This document shows, in pieces, positions 1 to 8,355 of a DNA stretch of 64,000 nt. The position numbers and the translations under genes were made by a program. The notes beneath the pieces were generated by a model, which made no database searches, was not told where the DNA came from, and worked only from the letters and a program-made list of their open reading frames with translations. Position 1 is the first letter of the stretch, and every line of letters begins with the position of its first letter. The DNA is from Paractinoplanes polyasparticus. Lineage in GTDB: Bacteria; Actinomycetota; Actinomycetes; Mycobacteriales; Micromonosporaceae. Location: positions 1 to 64,000 of the forward strand of contig NZ_JAHWFK010000049.1 in the NCBI RefSeq assembly GCF_019710575.1. Direction: 5' to 3'.

Positions 1-260
1 AGCCGGATGTCGTGGCGGCTCGGCAGGGTGGGCCGGCAGCGAGCCGGATGTCGTGGCGGCTCGGCAGGGTGGGCCGGCAGCGAGCCGGATGTCGTGGCGG
101 CTCGGCAGGGTGGGCCGGTAGCGGGCTGGATGTCGTGGCGGGTCGGTAGCGGGCCGGATGTTGTGGCGGGTCGGCATGGGTCGGTAGCGGGCCGGATGTC
201 GTGGCGGGTCGGCGCGGGGGCCGATAGCAGGCCGGGCGCTGTGGCGGCTCGGCAGGGGGC
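1..260. repeat. degenerate tandem repeat array, ~41-bp unit
   Basis: Three almost identical 41-bp units occupy 1-123 (each begins AGCCGGATGTCGTGGCGG). They are followed by four or five shorter, diverged units (28-40 bp) that keep the core GGATGTCGTGGCGG and a GGTAGCGGGCC spacer, fading out just before the folP-type stop codon at 268. The array is open at the left edge, so its full size is unknown. It lies downstream of the folP-type gene. An open frame crosses it only because the units lack stops; I do not believe it is translated. Confidence 0.85.
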
Positions 261-267
261 GGCGGGG

Positions 268-1134
268 TCAGACGTTGTGGCGGGCCAGCAGGGGCTCCCG
301 CCAGCCCAGCATCGCTTCGGTCATGCGTACGGCGTCGACTGTGGCCCGCACGTCGTGCACGCGCACGATGCGCGCGCCGTGGAGCACGCAGAAGACCACG
401 GCGGCCAGGGTGCCGGCCAGGCGGTCGGGCTGCTCGGCGCCGAGGGTCTCGCCGATGAAGTCCTTGTTGCTGACGGCGGCCAGCAGGGGGTAGCCGACCG
501 CGGCGATCTCGTCCAGCCGACGGGTGACCTCCAGCGTGTGGCGGGTGTTCTTGTTCAGGTCGTGACCCGGATCGATGATGATCTGGTCGGGCCGCACGCC
601 GCGGTCGAGCGCCACCGCCACCCGCTCGCGCAGGAACTCGGCCACCTCGGTGGTCACGTCGTCGTACTGCGGGCTCGGCCACAGTGTGCGCGGGGCGGCC
701 AGGCTGTGGGTGATGACGAGCTGGGCGTCGGTGCCGGCGACCACGTCGGCCATCGCCGGGTCGCGCAGTCCGGAGGTGTCGTTGACGACTCCGGCGCCCG
801 CCTTGATCACCTCGGCTGCGACCTCGGGCCGGAAGGTGTCGACCGAGACGACCGTGCGTGCGCGGGCGGCCTCGACGACGGGCAGCACGCGGTCGAGCTC
901 CTCGGCCACGCTCACCTCGGGGCCGGGGGCGAACGGCACGCCGCCGATGTCGATCCAGTCGGCGCCCGCCTCGGCTGCCGCGGTCACCGCCTCGACCGCC
1001 TTGCCGAGGGCGTAGGTGCGGCCGCGGTCGTGAAAGGAATCGGGTGTGCGGTTGACGATCGCCATCACCGCGACGCGCCGGGAGAAATCGAACGGGCGGC
1101 CGCCGATGACCCGCACGCGGTCTTGTTCATTCAC
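268..1134 (-). CDS. dihydropteroate synthase homologue, FolP2-like
   Basis: 288-residue TIM-barrel protein of the DHPS family, the enzyme that joins p-aminobenzoate to dihydropterin pyrophosphate in folate synthesis. The N-terminal MAIVNRTPDSFHDRG strand and loop, the SVDTFRPEVA and GAGVVNDTSG segments, and the late SNKDFIGETLG and RVHDVRATVDA motifs are all visible. The usual loop GGESTRPG reads GGVPFAPG here. Loss of that motif is typical of the actinobacterial FolP2 paralogues, which as far as I know lack proven DHPS activity. I chose the GTG at 1134 because residues upstream in the open frame (to 1311) do not resemble the family. It is transcribed towards the 1-260 array and divergently from the gene at 1339. 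Function as a true DHPS is doubtful; family assignment is firm. Confidence 0.88.
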   Translation of the reverse strand: MNEQDRVRVIGGRPFDFSRRVAVMAIVNRTPDSFHDRGRTYALGKAVEAVTAAAEAGADWIDIGGVPFAPGPEVSVAEELDRVLPVVEAARARTVVSVDTFRPEVAAEVIKAGAGVVNDTSGLRDPAMADVVAGTDAQLVITHSLAAPRTLWPSPQYDDVTTEVAEFLRERVAVALDRGVRPDQIIIDPGHDLNKNTRHTLEVTRRLDEIAAVGYPLLAAVSNKDFIGETLGAEQPDRLAGTLAAVVFCVLHGARIVRVHDVRATVDAVRMTEAMLGWREPLLARHNV

Positions 1135-1338
1135 GATTGTGCAGGTTAGCAGGGCTCCGGAGGCGGTTTTCGAGCGGTGCGAGAAATAAACGGGCGCTTG
1201 TGCGTACCCGCTGTCGCTTGCCTTATGCGCGTCGCTTTCCACTTTAATTGCACTCCGGAAAGTATGAATGGTCGAGGCGCACAACGGGTAGCTCATTCGG
1301 CGAAGGCACACTGACGAATCCCCTTTGGAGGAATCCCC

Positions 1339-2211
1339 ATGAGTGACGTGCCATCGGGCGTTCGCCGGCCGGACGACACCTATCCGCTGGACGTGCCGCC
1401 CACGCCGGGCTACCCGGCCGAGACGTACACGACCACGGCGTACGACACCGGTTCCGAGCCGGCCGGCGACAGCGGCGCCAAGGAGAAGGCCAAGGAGGTC
1501 GCGGCGCAGACCGGCCAGGCTTCCAAAGAGGCGGCGGCTGACGTCAAGGACACCGCCAAGGAGCAGGCCGCCCGCGTCGGCCAGGAGGCCAAGGCCCAGG
1601 TCGGCAACCTCGCCTCCGAGGTCAAGGGCCGGGTCAGTGACCAGGCCCGCAGCCAGAACGACAAGCTGGTGAGCCAGATCCGCAGCACCGCCGACCAGCT
1701 CGACGAGATGCGCGGCGACCGCGGCGACTCCCCGGCCTCGGCCGTCGTCACGCGGGTGGCCGAGGGCGGCCGCCAGCTCGCCGACTACCTCGACCGCAAC
1801 GGCCCGGACGGCGTGCTGCGCGAGGTCCAGGACTTCGCCCGTCGTCGTCCCGGCGCGTTCCTGGCCACGGCGCTCGCCGCGGGGTTCGTCGTCGGCCGCC
1901 TGGGCAAGGTCGTCGCCAAGGCCGACCCGGACGCCGGCGCCTCGGTCAAGCCGAGCACCGACTCCTTCGTGTCGGGCACGGACACGGGCTACCCGGCCAC
2001 CACCGGTTACACCGGCGTCGAGACCGGCACCACCACCACCACCGCCGGCTACACCACCGGCACCACGCCCGGGTACGCCACTGGCACCACCGGCACCGAG
2101 TATGCGACCGGTCCCGGCTATGCCAGCACCACCGAGTACAGCTCCACCGGCACCGGTACGCCCGCCGTCCGTGAGGAGTACGTGGTCGAGAGCCCGGAGC
2201 GCCCCCGATGA
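1339..2211 (+). CDS. LEA/YqjD-like amphipathic envelope protein
   Basis: 290 residues, no enzyme motif. Residues ~45-115 are rich in alternating Lys/Glu/Ala/Gln (KEKAKEVAAQTGQASKEAA-type), predicted as a long amphipathic helix like late-embryogenesis-abundant proteins. Residues ~165-195 (FARRRPGAFLATALAAGF) resemble the C-terminal membrane anchor of YqjD/DUF883 proteins. The last ~80 residues are a Thr/Gly/Tyr low-complexity tail. A good ribosome site (GGAGGA) precedes the ATG. It is the first gene of a three-gene operon, overlapping the next by ATGA. A role in membrane or ribosome tethering under stress is inference from the family look-alikes. Confidence 0.75.
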   Translation: MSDVPSGVRRPDDTYPLDVPPTPGYPAETYTTTAYDTGSEPAGDSGAKEKAKEVAAQTGQASKEAAADVKDTAKEQAARVGQEAKAQVGNLASEVKGRVSDQARSQNDKLVSQIRSTADQLDEMRGDRGDSPASAVVTRVAEGGRQLADYLDRNGPDGVLREVQDFARRRPGAFLATALAAGFVVGRLGKVVAKADPDAGASVKPSTDSFVSGTDTGYPATTGYTGVETGTTTTTAGYTTGTTPGYATGTTGTEYATGPGYASTTEYSSTGTGTPAVREEYVVESPERPR

Positions 2212-2630
2212 CCGCGCCGCACCCGCACGGCCGGATCGACGACGAAGAGGTCGCTGAGACCTCGGTCGGCGAGATGATCGGCAACATCAGCAACGACCTC
2301 TCCCAGCTGTTCCGGCAGGAGGTCGAGCTGGCCAAGGTCGAGCTCAAGCAGGAGGCGGCCAAGGCCGGCAAGGCCGGCGGCATGCTCGGCGGCGCCGCGT
2401 TCGCCGCCTACCTGGCCGTCGTGCTGCTCAGCTTCGCCCTGGTCTTCGCCCTCGACGCCGTCATGCCCGCGGGCTGGGCGGCGCTCATCGTGGCCGTCCT
2501 GTGGGCAGTGATCGGTGGCGTTCTCTACGTCATCGGCAAGAACAAGCTCAAGACCGTCGACCCCGTGCCGCACCGCACCGTCGACACGCTGAAGGAGGAC
2601 GCCAAATGGCTGAAGAACCCGACCGGCTGA
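2208..2630 (+). CDS. Phage_holin_3_6 / actinobacterial holin-X family membrane protein
   Basis: 140 residues. The N-terminal SVGEMIGNISNDLSQLFRQE helix is followed by VELAKVELKQEA and two hydrophobic segments (~65-90 and ~95-115). This is the pattern of the putative actinobacterial holin-X (Phage_holin_3_6) family. These are chromosomal two-helix membrane proteins, and nothing nearby suggests a phage. Starts inside the stop of the upstream gene and overlaps the downstream DUF3618 gene by 25 bp, so the three are almost certainly co-translated. The function of the family is unknown; co-occurrence with DUF3618 and a LEA-like protein suggests an envelope-stress module. Confidence 0.85.
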   Translation: MTAPHPHGRIDDEEVAETSVGEMIGNISNDLSQLFRQEVELAKVELKQEAAKAGKAGGMLGGAAFAAYLAVVLLSFALVFALDAVMPAGWAALIVAVLWAVIGGVLYVIGKNKLKTVDPVPHRTVDTLKEDAKWLKNPTG

Positions 2631-3244
2631 GGCAGCAGATCGAGAACACCCGGGCGTCGCTCACCCGCGACGTCGACCTGCTGGCCGAGAAGACGAGCCC
2701 GACCAAGGTCGCGCAGCGGCGTTGGACGTCGGTGAAGGAGAAAGTGATGGGTACGAGCTCTTCGGTGGGCTCCACCGTGAGTGACAAGGCATCCTCCGTC
2801 GGAAGCTCCGTGAGCGACACGGCCTCGTCCGTGGGCGGCACGGTCAGCGACAAGGCGTCCCAGGTCGGCGACGTGGCGAGCGAGAAGGCGCACCAGGCGG
2901 CCGACGCCGTGCGCAGCGCGCCGCAGGCGGTCACCGCCCAGACCCAGGGCAACCCGCTCGCGGCCGGCATCATCGCTTTCGGCGTGGGCCTGCTCGCCTC
3001 GACCCTGATCCCGGTCACCGACGTCGAGAAGCGCGCCGGCGCCCAGATCAAGGAGAACAGCGGCGAGCTGACCGAGAAGGTCAAGGATGTCGCCACCGAG
3101 ATGAAGGACGACCTCGCGGGCACCGCCCAGGAGGCTGTCGGGCAGGTCAAGCAGACCGCGCAGGAGGCCGTGCAGACGACCAAGGACACCGCGCAGTCCA
3201 ACGCGCAGGACGTGAAGGAGCAGGCCAAGTCGGCCGCTTCCTGA
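2606..3244 (+). CDS. DUF3618 family membrane protein
   Basis: 212 residues beginning MAEEPDRLRQQIENTRASL, the characteristic DUF3618 opening (short charged helix, then TRDVDLLAEK). A serine/valine/alanine heptad-like stretch (SSVGSTVSDKASSVGSSVSD and on) covers ~50-95. A single membrane segment (GIIAFGVGLLASTLIPV) sits at ~125-142, followed by a Lys/Glu/Ala amphipathic tail. The ATG at 2606 is chosen for the GAAGGAGG site just upstream and the family N-terminus; the longer open frame from 2501 is a read-through of the holin gene. A strong hairpin 12 bp after the stop ends the operon. Confidence 0.88.
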   Translation: MAEEPDRLRQQIENTRASLTRDVDLLAEKTSPTKVAQRRWTSVKEKVMGTSSSVGSTVSDKASSVGSSVSDTASSVGGTVSDKASQVGDVASEKAHQAADAVRSAPQAVTAQTQGNPLAAGIIAFGVGLLASTLIPVTDVEKRAGAQIKENSGELTEKVKDVATEMKDDLAGTAQEAVGQVKQTAQEAVQTTKDTAQSNAQDVKEQAKSAAS

Positions 3245-3256
3245 TTTCCCGCACGT

Positions 3257-3288
3257 TTCGAGCCGGTCCCTCAGGGGGCCGGCTCGAA
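3257..3288 (+). terminator. hairpin terminator of the 1339-3244 operon
   Basis: A perfect 10-bp stem (TTCGAGCCGG at 3257-3266 pairing with CCGGCTCGAA at 3279-3288). The loop can pair further (CCC/GGG). There is no long T run, as is usual for high-GC actinobacterial terminators. Confidence 0.8.
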
Positions 3289-3326
3289 GGCGTTTGTACC
3301 GGTTCAGGCGGGGAAGCTGATCCGGT

Positions 3327-4274
3327 ATGAAACTCGGATACAAGCTGGCCGCGGAGGCCTTCGGACCCAAGGAGCTGATCCGCCAGGCGGTCCGCGCCGA
3401 GCAGGCCGGATTCGACTTCGTGGAGATCAGCGATCACTATCACCCGTGGCTCGACGTGCAGGGCCACTCGCCGTTCGCCTGGAACGTGTTGAGCGCCATC
3501 GCGATGAAGACCGACCGGCTCGAACTGGCCACGGGCGTGACCTGCCCGACCGTGCGCTACCACCCGGCGATCATCGCGCAGGCCGCGGCGACGCTGGCGA
3601 TCATCTCGGACGACCGTTTCACGCTCGGCATCGGCGCCGGCGAGCGCCTCAACGAGCACGTCGTGGGCCAGGGTTTCCCCAGCGTGCGTGGGCGCCACGA
3701 GCGGCTCGTGGAAGCGCTCGACATCATCAACCTGCTGTGGCGGGGCGGCTATCAGTCGTACGAGGGGAAGCACTTGCAGTTGGAGGACGCGCAGGTGTTC
3801 GACCTGCCGTCGAAGCTGCCGGCGATCGCCGTCGCCGCCGGCGGCAAGCAGGCGGCCGAGCTGGCCGCGACCCACGGCTCGGGTCTGTTCGCCACCGAGC
3901 CGCGCGCTGATCTGGTCGAAACGTTCACCGCCGCGGGCGGACAGGGCCCGAAGTACGCCGAGGCCTCGGTCGCCTGGGCGCCGTCCAAGGACGAGGCCGT
4001 ACGGGCCGCGCACGAGACCACGCGGTGGGCCGTGACCGGCTGGAAGGTGATGGCCGAGCTGCCCAACCCGGTCAACTTCGAGGCCGCGTCGGCGACCGTG
4101 CGGCCCGAGGACATCGCCAGTCAGTTCGCCGTGGGCCCGGATCCGGAGCCGTACGTCAAGATGGTCGGCGAGTACAAGGACGCCGGCTACGACCACATCG
4201 TGCTGATGAACGCCGGTCCCGACCCCGACGGCTTCATCGACTTCTTCGCGAAGGAACTGAAGGATCACCTGTAA
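3327..4274 (+). CDS. LLM-class F420-dependent oxidoreductase (F420-G6PD-like, TIGR03557 type)
   Basis: 315-residue luciferase-like TIM barrel. The N-terminus MKLGYKLAAEAFGPKELIRQ, then EISDHYHPW, TGVTCPTVRYHPAIIAQAAA, LGIGAGERLNEHVVG and the late DHIVLMNAGPD match the F420_G6P family. These proteins bind the deazaflavin cofactor F420 and oxidise an alcohol or hemiacetal substrate. The substrate here cannot be read from sequence. Monocistronic: a terminator lies upstream and the next gene begins 41 bp downstream with its own promoter-like sequence. Presence of F420 enzymes supports an actinobacterial host. Confidence 0.9.
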   Translation: MKLGYKLAAEAFGPKELIRQAVRAEQAGFDFVEISDHYHPWLDVQGHSPFAWNVLSAIAMKTDRLELATGVTCPTVRYHPAIIAQAAATLAIISDDRFTLGIGAGERLNEHVVGQGFPSVRGRHERLVEALDIINLLWRGGYQSYEGKHLQLEDAQVFDLPSKLPAIAVAAGGKQAAELAATHGSGLFATEPRADLVETFTAAGGQGPKYAEASVAWAPSKDEAVRAAHETTRWAVTGWKVMAELPNPVNFEAASATVRPEDIASQFAVGPDPEPYVKMVGEYKDAGYDHIVLMNAGPDPDGFIDFFAKELKDHL

Positions 4275-4315
4275 GGCAGGCGTGCTCGGGGGTCAACGGG
4301 GTATACGCGCTCTTC

Positions 4316-5161
4316 GTGACCCTGACCCCCGAGATCTACGGCACCGAGATCGAGACCGAGGACGTGACCGTGGTGGTCGCGACCCGCAACCGGGCCGACC
4401 GTCTGCTCGAGACGTTCCCGCACCACCACGCGCGCACGATTCTGGTCGACAACGCGTCCGACCAGCCGCAGCCGCTGTTCCCGGGCGTCGACGTGGTGCG
4501 CCTCGGCGAGAACCGGGGCGCGGCGGCGCGCAACGTCGGCGTGCTGCGGGCGCGTACGCCGTACGTGGCCTTCGCGGACGACGACTCGTACTGGACGCCG
4601 GGGTCGCTGGCCCGGGCCGCCGCGCTCCTGCGGGAGCACCCGCGCGCAGCCGTGCTGGCGGCGAAGGTGCTGGTCGGGGACGAGCAGCGGATCGACCCGG
4701 TGTCGGTGGCGATGAGCGAGTCGCCGCTGGGCACGCCGCCGGGAGCGGCCGGGCCGTCGGTTCTCGGCTTTCTCGCCTGCTCGGTCGTCGTGCGGCGGGA
4801 CGCGTTCCTCGCGGCCGGCGGGTTCGAGCCGCGGCTGTTCGTGTACGGCGAGGAGGCGCTGCTGGCGATGGATCTGGCCGCGGCGGGGCACGAGCTGTCG
4901 TACGTGCCGGATCTGGTCGTCCGCCACCTGCCGTTGCCCGGTGGGCGGGACAACGGAGCGCGCGCCCGCGTCGAGACCCGCAACCGGGTGTTGACGGCGA
5001 TGCTGCGGCGGCCGTTGCCGGTGGTGGGACGCACTGTGGTCAGGGCTGTGGGCGAGAACCCGGTCGGCGTTCTCGACGCGCTGCGCCAGGGCGGCTGGGC
5101 CTGGCGGCGGCGTCGTGCGCTGCCGCCGCAGGTCGAGGGTGACCTGCGGCGGCTCTCCTGA
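4316..5161 (+). CDS. family 2 glycosyltransferase
   Basis: 281 residues, GT-A fold. The nucleotide-binding start VTVVVATRNRADRLLETF, the LGENRGAAARNVG segment, and the metal-binding VAFADDDSYW (DxD type) are followed by the acceptor-side motif FVYGEEALLAMDLAAAG. No membrane anchor is visible, so it should be cytosolic, using a nucleotide sugar. The GTG at 4316 was chosen because it starts just before the conserved strand. A TATACG box at 4302-4307 lies 8 bp upstream and there is no ribosome site, so the mRNA may be leaderless. The acceptor is unknown; it sits near the heptose operon but outside it. Confidence 0.85.
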   Translation: MTLTPEIYGTEIETEDVTVVVATRNRADRLLETFPHHHARTILVDNASDQPQPLFPGVDVVRLGENRGAAARNVGVLRARTPYVAFADDDSYWTPGSLARAAALLREHPRAAVLAAKVLVGDEQRIDPVSVAMSESPLGTPPGAAGPSVLGFLACSVVVRRDAFLAAGGFEPRLFVYGEEALLAMDLAAAGHELSYVPDLVVRHLPLPGGRDNGARARVETRNRVLTAMLRRPLPVVGRTVVRAVGENPVGVLDALRQGGWAWRRRRALPPQVEGDLRRLS

Positions 5162-5198
5162 TCACCAGCCGGTCGGCTTGTCCTGATCACCAGCCGGT
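5156..5198. repeat. 25-bp tandem duplication spanning two convergent stop codons
   Basis: The segment TCCTGATCACCAGCCGGT occurs at 5156-5173 and again at 5181-5198 (period 25 bp). One copy holds the stop of the GT2 gene. The second holds the stop and last codons of the convergent aldehyde dehydrogenase gene. It looks like a recent local duplication of the 3' end of the dehydrogenase. Confidence 0.8.
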
Positions 5199-6593
5199 GG
5201 GCGGGGCCTCGATGTGCACGGCCTTGGTCGCCGTCATCTCGTCGAGCAGTTCGGGGCCGTAGCCGAAGCCTTGGCCACTGCCGCCACGCGGGTGCGCGGC
5301 GCCGCCCGGGGCGCCCCCGAAGACCGCGTTGACCTTCACCGTGCCGGCCGGCAGTCGCCGCCAGGCCTGCTGAGCGTTGCTCATCGACGCGGTCAGCACC
5401 GTCGCGGCCAGCCCGTACGGCGAGTCGGCGGCCCGCTCCAGAGCTTCGTCGAACGAGTCGACCAGGACCACCGGCGCGACCGGGCCGAACGTCTCCTCCC
5501 GGACGACCGCCATGTCATCGGTGCAGTCGGCCAGCACCGTCGGCGGGTAGTAGGCGCCGGGGCCGGCCGGGGCCGTGCCGCCCCGTAGCGCGCGGGCGCC
5601 GGCCTTGACGGCCTGCTGCACCTGCTCGTCGACCGCGTCGCGCATCCGCTTGTCGACCATGGGGCCGATCCGGGACGCCCAGCTGTCGGCCTCGGTGGCC
5701 AGGGCCTCGAGGAACGCGTCGGCCACCTCGCGGTGCACGTAGACGCGTTCCACCGCCACGCAGATCTGGCCGGAGTTGACGAAGGAACCCAGCGCGGCCT
5801 GCTCCGCCGCCCAGGCCGGGTCGACGCCGGCGTCCACGATCAACGGGTCGCTGCCGCCGTTCTCGAGCAGGGCCTTCGCGCCGGTGCGGGCGCAGGCGGC
5901 GGCGATCGCGCGGCCGGTGGCGGTCGAGCCCACCTGGGCCACCACGTCGACATCGGACGCCGCGAGCGCGGCGCCGACCGGGCCGTCGCCGTTGAGCAGG
6001 TTCAGCACGCCGGCCGGGAAGTGCGGGGCGAGCAGTTGCGCGAGGCGCCAGCCGGTGGCCGGCGTGCGCTCGCTCGGCTTGTAGATCACCGTGTTGCCGG
6101 TGACGAGGGCCGCGCCGAGCAGGCCGCACGACACCGCCACCGGGTCGTTCCAGGGTGTGATCACGGCGACGACCCCGCGCGGGCCGTACGCCATCAGGTC
6201 GATCGCCTCGTCGTTGCCGGCCAGGGTGCGGCCGCGGTGGGTCGGGCCCAGCTCGGCGTACTGCCGCAGCGTGCCCACCCCGGCCAGGATCGACTCGCGG
6301 GATCCGTCGACCGGTTTGCCCATCTCGGCCGTCATGATCTCGGCCAGCTCGTCCGCGGCCCGCTCCACGGCGGTCGCGGCCGCGTGCAGGGCTGCGGCGC
6401 GGGCGGCTGGCGCGGTCGCCGCCCACTCCGCGCAGGCCTTCCGGGCTGATCGCACAGCGGCGTCCACATCCTGTTCACCGGAGATCGGCACCGCGGTCAC
6501 CGGAGTGTCGTCGGCCGGGTCGAGAACGGTCAGAGTGCGGCCCGAGTTGCCGGGATTCCAGGCGCCATCCACGTATTGCTCCACGTCGTACAT
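5187..6593 (-). CDS. NAD(P)-dependent aldehyde dehydrogenase
   Basis: 468 residues, a little short of the usual ~480-500. Motifs in order: ITPWNDPVAVS (substrate/cofactor cleft; canonical ITPWNFP), KPSERTPAT, GSTATGRAIAAA (Rossmann turn), the general-base Glu in ALLENGGSDP, the nucleophilic Cys in NSGQICVAVER, and REETFGPVAP near the C-terminus. It oxidises an aldehyde to an acid in the cytosol; the substrate is not deducible. Transcribed divergently from the carbamoyltransferase operon across a 130-bp gap and convergently with the GT2 gene. Confidence 0.9.
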   Translation of the reverse strand: MYDVEQYVDGAWNPGNSGRTLTVLDPADDTPVTAVPISGEQDVDAAVRSARKACAEWAATAPAARAAALHAAATAVERAADELAEIMTAEMGKPVDGSRESILAGVGTLRQYAELGPTHRGRTLAGNDEAIDLMAYGPRGVVAVITPWNDPVAVSCGLLGAALVTGNTVIYKPSERTPATGWRLAQLLAPHFPAGVLNLLNGDGPVGAALAASDVDVVAQVGSTATGRAIAAACARTGAKALLENGGSDPLIVDAGVDPAWAAEQAALGSFVNSGQICVAVERVYVHREVADAFLEALATEADSWASRIGPMVDKRMRDAVDEQVQQAVKAGARALRGGTAPAGPGAYYPPTVLADCTDDMAVVREETFGPVAPVVLVDSFDEALERAADSPYGLAATVLTASMSNAQQAWRRLPAGTVKVNAVFGGAPGGAAHPRGGSGQGFGYGPELLDEMTATKAVHIEAPPTGW

Positions 6594-6723
6594 GACACGC
6601 GCTTGCCCGGCGGCAAGGAAACCAAACGCCCCTATCAGTGCAGCTCGAAACGGGTGCGAATTTTATTTGAAGGAAGTCAACGATCTTGGAATAACCCGAA
6701 GATCTCCGGGTATCCGGCGCGCC

Positions 6724-8355
6724 ATGCGAGTGCTGGGAATCAATGCGATCTTCCATGATCCGGCCGCGGCGCTGATCGTCGACGGCCGCGTGGTGGCCGC
6801 GGCCGAGGAGGAGCGGTTCAGTCGCCGCAAGCACGGCAAGCGCCCGGTCCCGTTCGCCGCCTGGGAGCTGCCGGAACTGGCCGCCGCCTGGTGCCTGGAC
6901 GAGGCCGGTCTGCGCCCGGACGACCTCGACGCGGTCGCCTACTCCTTCGATCCGGGCCTCAGCCGCGACGCGGAGAGCCTGGGGCTGAACGACCCGTCGG
7001 ATCATCTGCGCGTCGACTACGCGCGCCGGGCGCCGCAGTTCCTGGCCGCGGCGCTGCCCGGGCTCGACCCCGAGCAGGTTCGTTTCGTGCCGCACCACGT
7101 CGCCCACGCCGCGTCGGCCGGGCTCTCGGTGCCCGAGGACAGCGCGGTGCTCGTGCTCGACGGGCGGGGCGAGGTGGCCAGCCATCTGGCCGGGGCCTAC
7201 CGCGGCGGCGAGCTCGAGGTGCTCAAGAGCCAGGAGCTGCCGCACTCGCTCGGCCTGCTCTACGAGGATCTGACGCGCCACCTTGGCTTCCTGCACTCCA
7301 GCGACGAGTACAAGGTGATGGCGCTCGCTTCGTACGGCAAGCCGAAGTTCCTGAATCTGCTGCGTGAGCTGGTGCGGCCGACCGACGACGGCGGCTTCGT
7401 CGTGGAGCGCATCGACTGGGACGCGCTGGCGAAGGCGCGCACGGCCGAGGGCGAGATGACCGAGGCCCACGCCGACCTGGCCGCCAGCGTGCAGGTGCGG
7501 CTCGAGGAAGTGCTGCTCGACCTGGCCCGATGGACCTTCGAGGCGTCCGGTGGCACCCTCCGGACGCTGACCATGGCCGGCGGCACCGCGCTCAACTGTG
7601 TGGCCAACGCCCGTATCGCCGCCGAGGGCCCGTACGAGCGGGTCTGGGTGCAGCCGGCGGCCGGCGACTCCGGCACCGCGCTCGGCGCCGCCCTCGCCGT
7701 ACACGGGAAGAACGTGCCCTTCGGCACCGCCGCCCTGGGCCGGGGCTGGACCGACGAGGAACTCGAGGCGGAGCTGCGCCGGGCCGCGCTGCCCTACACC
7801 CGTCCGGAGTCGATCGCCGCCGAGGCGGCCCGGGTGCTCGCCGACAACGGCATCGTCGCCTGGTATCAGGGGCGCAGCGAGTACGGGCCGCGCGCGCTGG
7901 GCCACCGCTCACTGCTGGCGCACCCCGGCGACCAGGACACCCAGACCCGCATGAACAACGTCAAGGGCCGCGAGCAGTTCCGCCCGATCGCGCCCATGGT
8001 GCGGGCTGAGCGGTTCGCCGACATCTTCTCCGGCGTCTACCCGAGCCCGTACATGCTCTTCGTGCACCGGGTGAATCCGGAGTGGAAGGACCGCATCCCG
8101 GCCGTCACCCACGTCGACGGCACCGCCCGGGTGCAGACCGTCCATACCGAGACCGAGCCGCTGGTGGCCGAGATGCTCGAGGAGTTCGAGCGGCTCACCG
8201 GCCTGCCGGTCGTGGTCAACACGTCGCTCAACACGGCCGGACGACCCATGGTGGACACTCCGCGCGAGGCGATGGAGCTGTTCGGCTCGGCGCCGGTCGA
8301 CCTGCTGGCGATCGGGCCGTTCGCGGTGCACCGGGCGAAGGCGTTCGGCGCATGA
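6724..8355 (+). CDS. carbamoyltransferase (NodU/CmcH/TobZ family)
   Basis: 543 residues, the full family length. The N-terminal ASKHA-fold domain opens MRVLGINAIFHDPAAALIVD and contains AAAEEERFSRRKHG, HHVAHAAS (metal-binding His pair) and MAGGTALNC. The C-terminal YrdC-like domain has YQGRSEYGPRALGHRS and VNTSLNTAGRPMVD. These enzymes make carbamoyl-AMP from carbamoyl phosphate and ATP and transfer the carbamoyl group to a hydroxyl, often on a sugar. The ATG at 6724 is the family start; the frame open from 6091 is antisense to the dehydrogenase. First gene of the heptose operon, overlapping the next by ATGA, so the acceptor is probably the operon's glycan. Confidence 0.92.
   Translation: MRVLGINAIFHDPAAALIVDGRVVAAAEEERFSRRKHGKRPVPFAAWELPELAAAWCLDEAGLRPDDLDAVAYSFDPGLSRDAESLGLNDPSDHLRVDYARRAPQFLAAALPGLDPEQVRFVPHHVAHAASAGLSVPEDSAVLVLDGRGEVASHLAGAYRGGELEVLKSQELPHSLGLLYEDLTRHLGFLHSSDEYKVMALASYGKPKFLNLLRELVRPTDDGGFVVERIDWDALAKARTAEGEMTEAHADLAASVQVRLEEVLLDLARWTFEASGGTLRTLTMAGGTALNCVANARIAAEGPYERVWVQPAAGDSGTALGAALAVHGKNVPFGTAALGRGWTDEELEAELRRAALPYTRPESIAAEAARVLADNGIVAWYQGRSEYGPRALGHRSLLAHPGDQDTQTRMNNVKGREQFRPIAPMVRAERFADIFSGVYPSPYMLFVHRVNPEWKDRIPAVTHVDGTARVQTVHTETEPLVAEMLEEFERLTGLPVVVNTSLNTAGRPMVDTPREAMELFGSAPVDLLAIGPFAVHRAKAFGA

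Noticed and set aside
7..1149. 380-residue plus-strand frame at the left end
   Set aside because: It is repeat-derived at its start and antisense to the DHPS-like gene; high GC keeps such frames open.
2208..2630. Holin-family gene as evidence of a prophage
   Set aside because: The family is a common chromosomal actinobacterial membrane protein and no phage structural or integrase genes are present.
4265..4927. Long antisense frames over glycosyltransferase genes
   Set aside because: Their translations are Arg/His/Gly/Asp-rich shadows with no motifs, while the sense frames show clear families.
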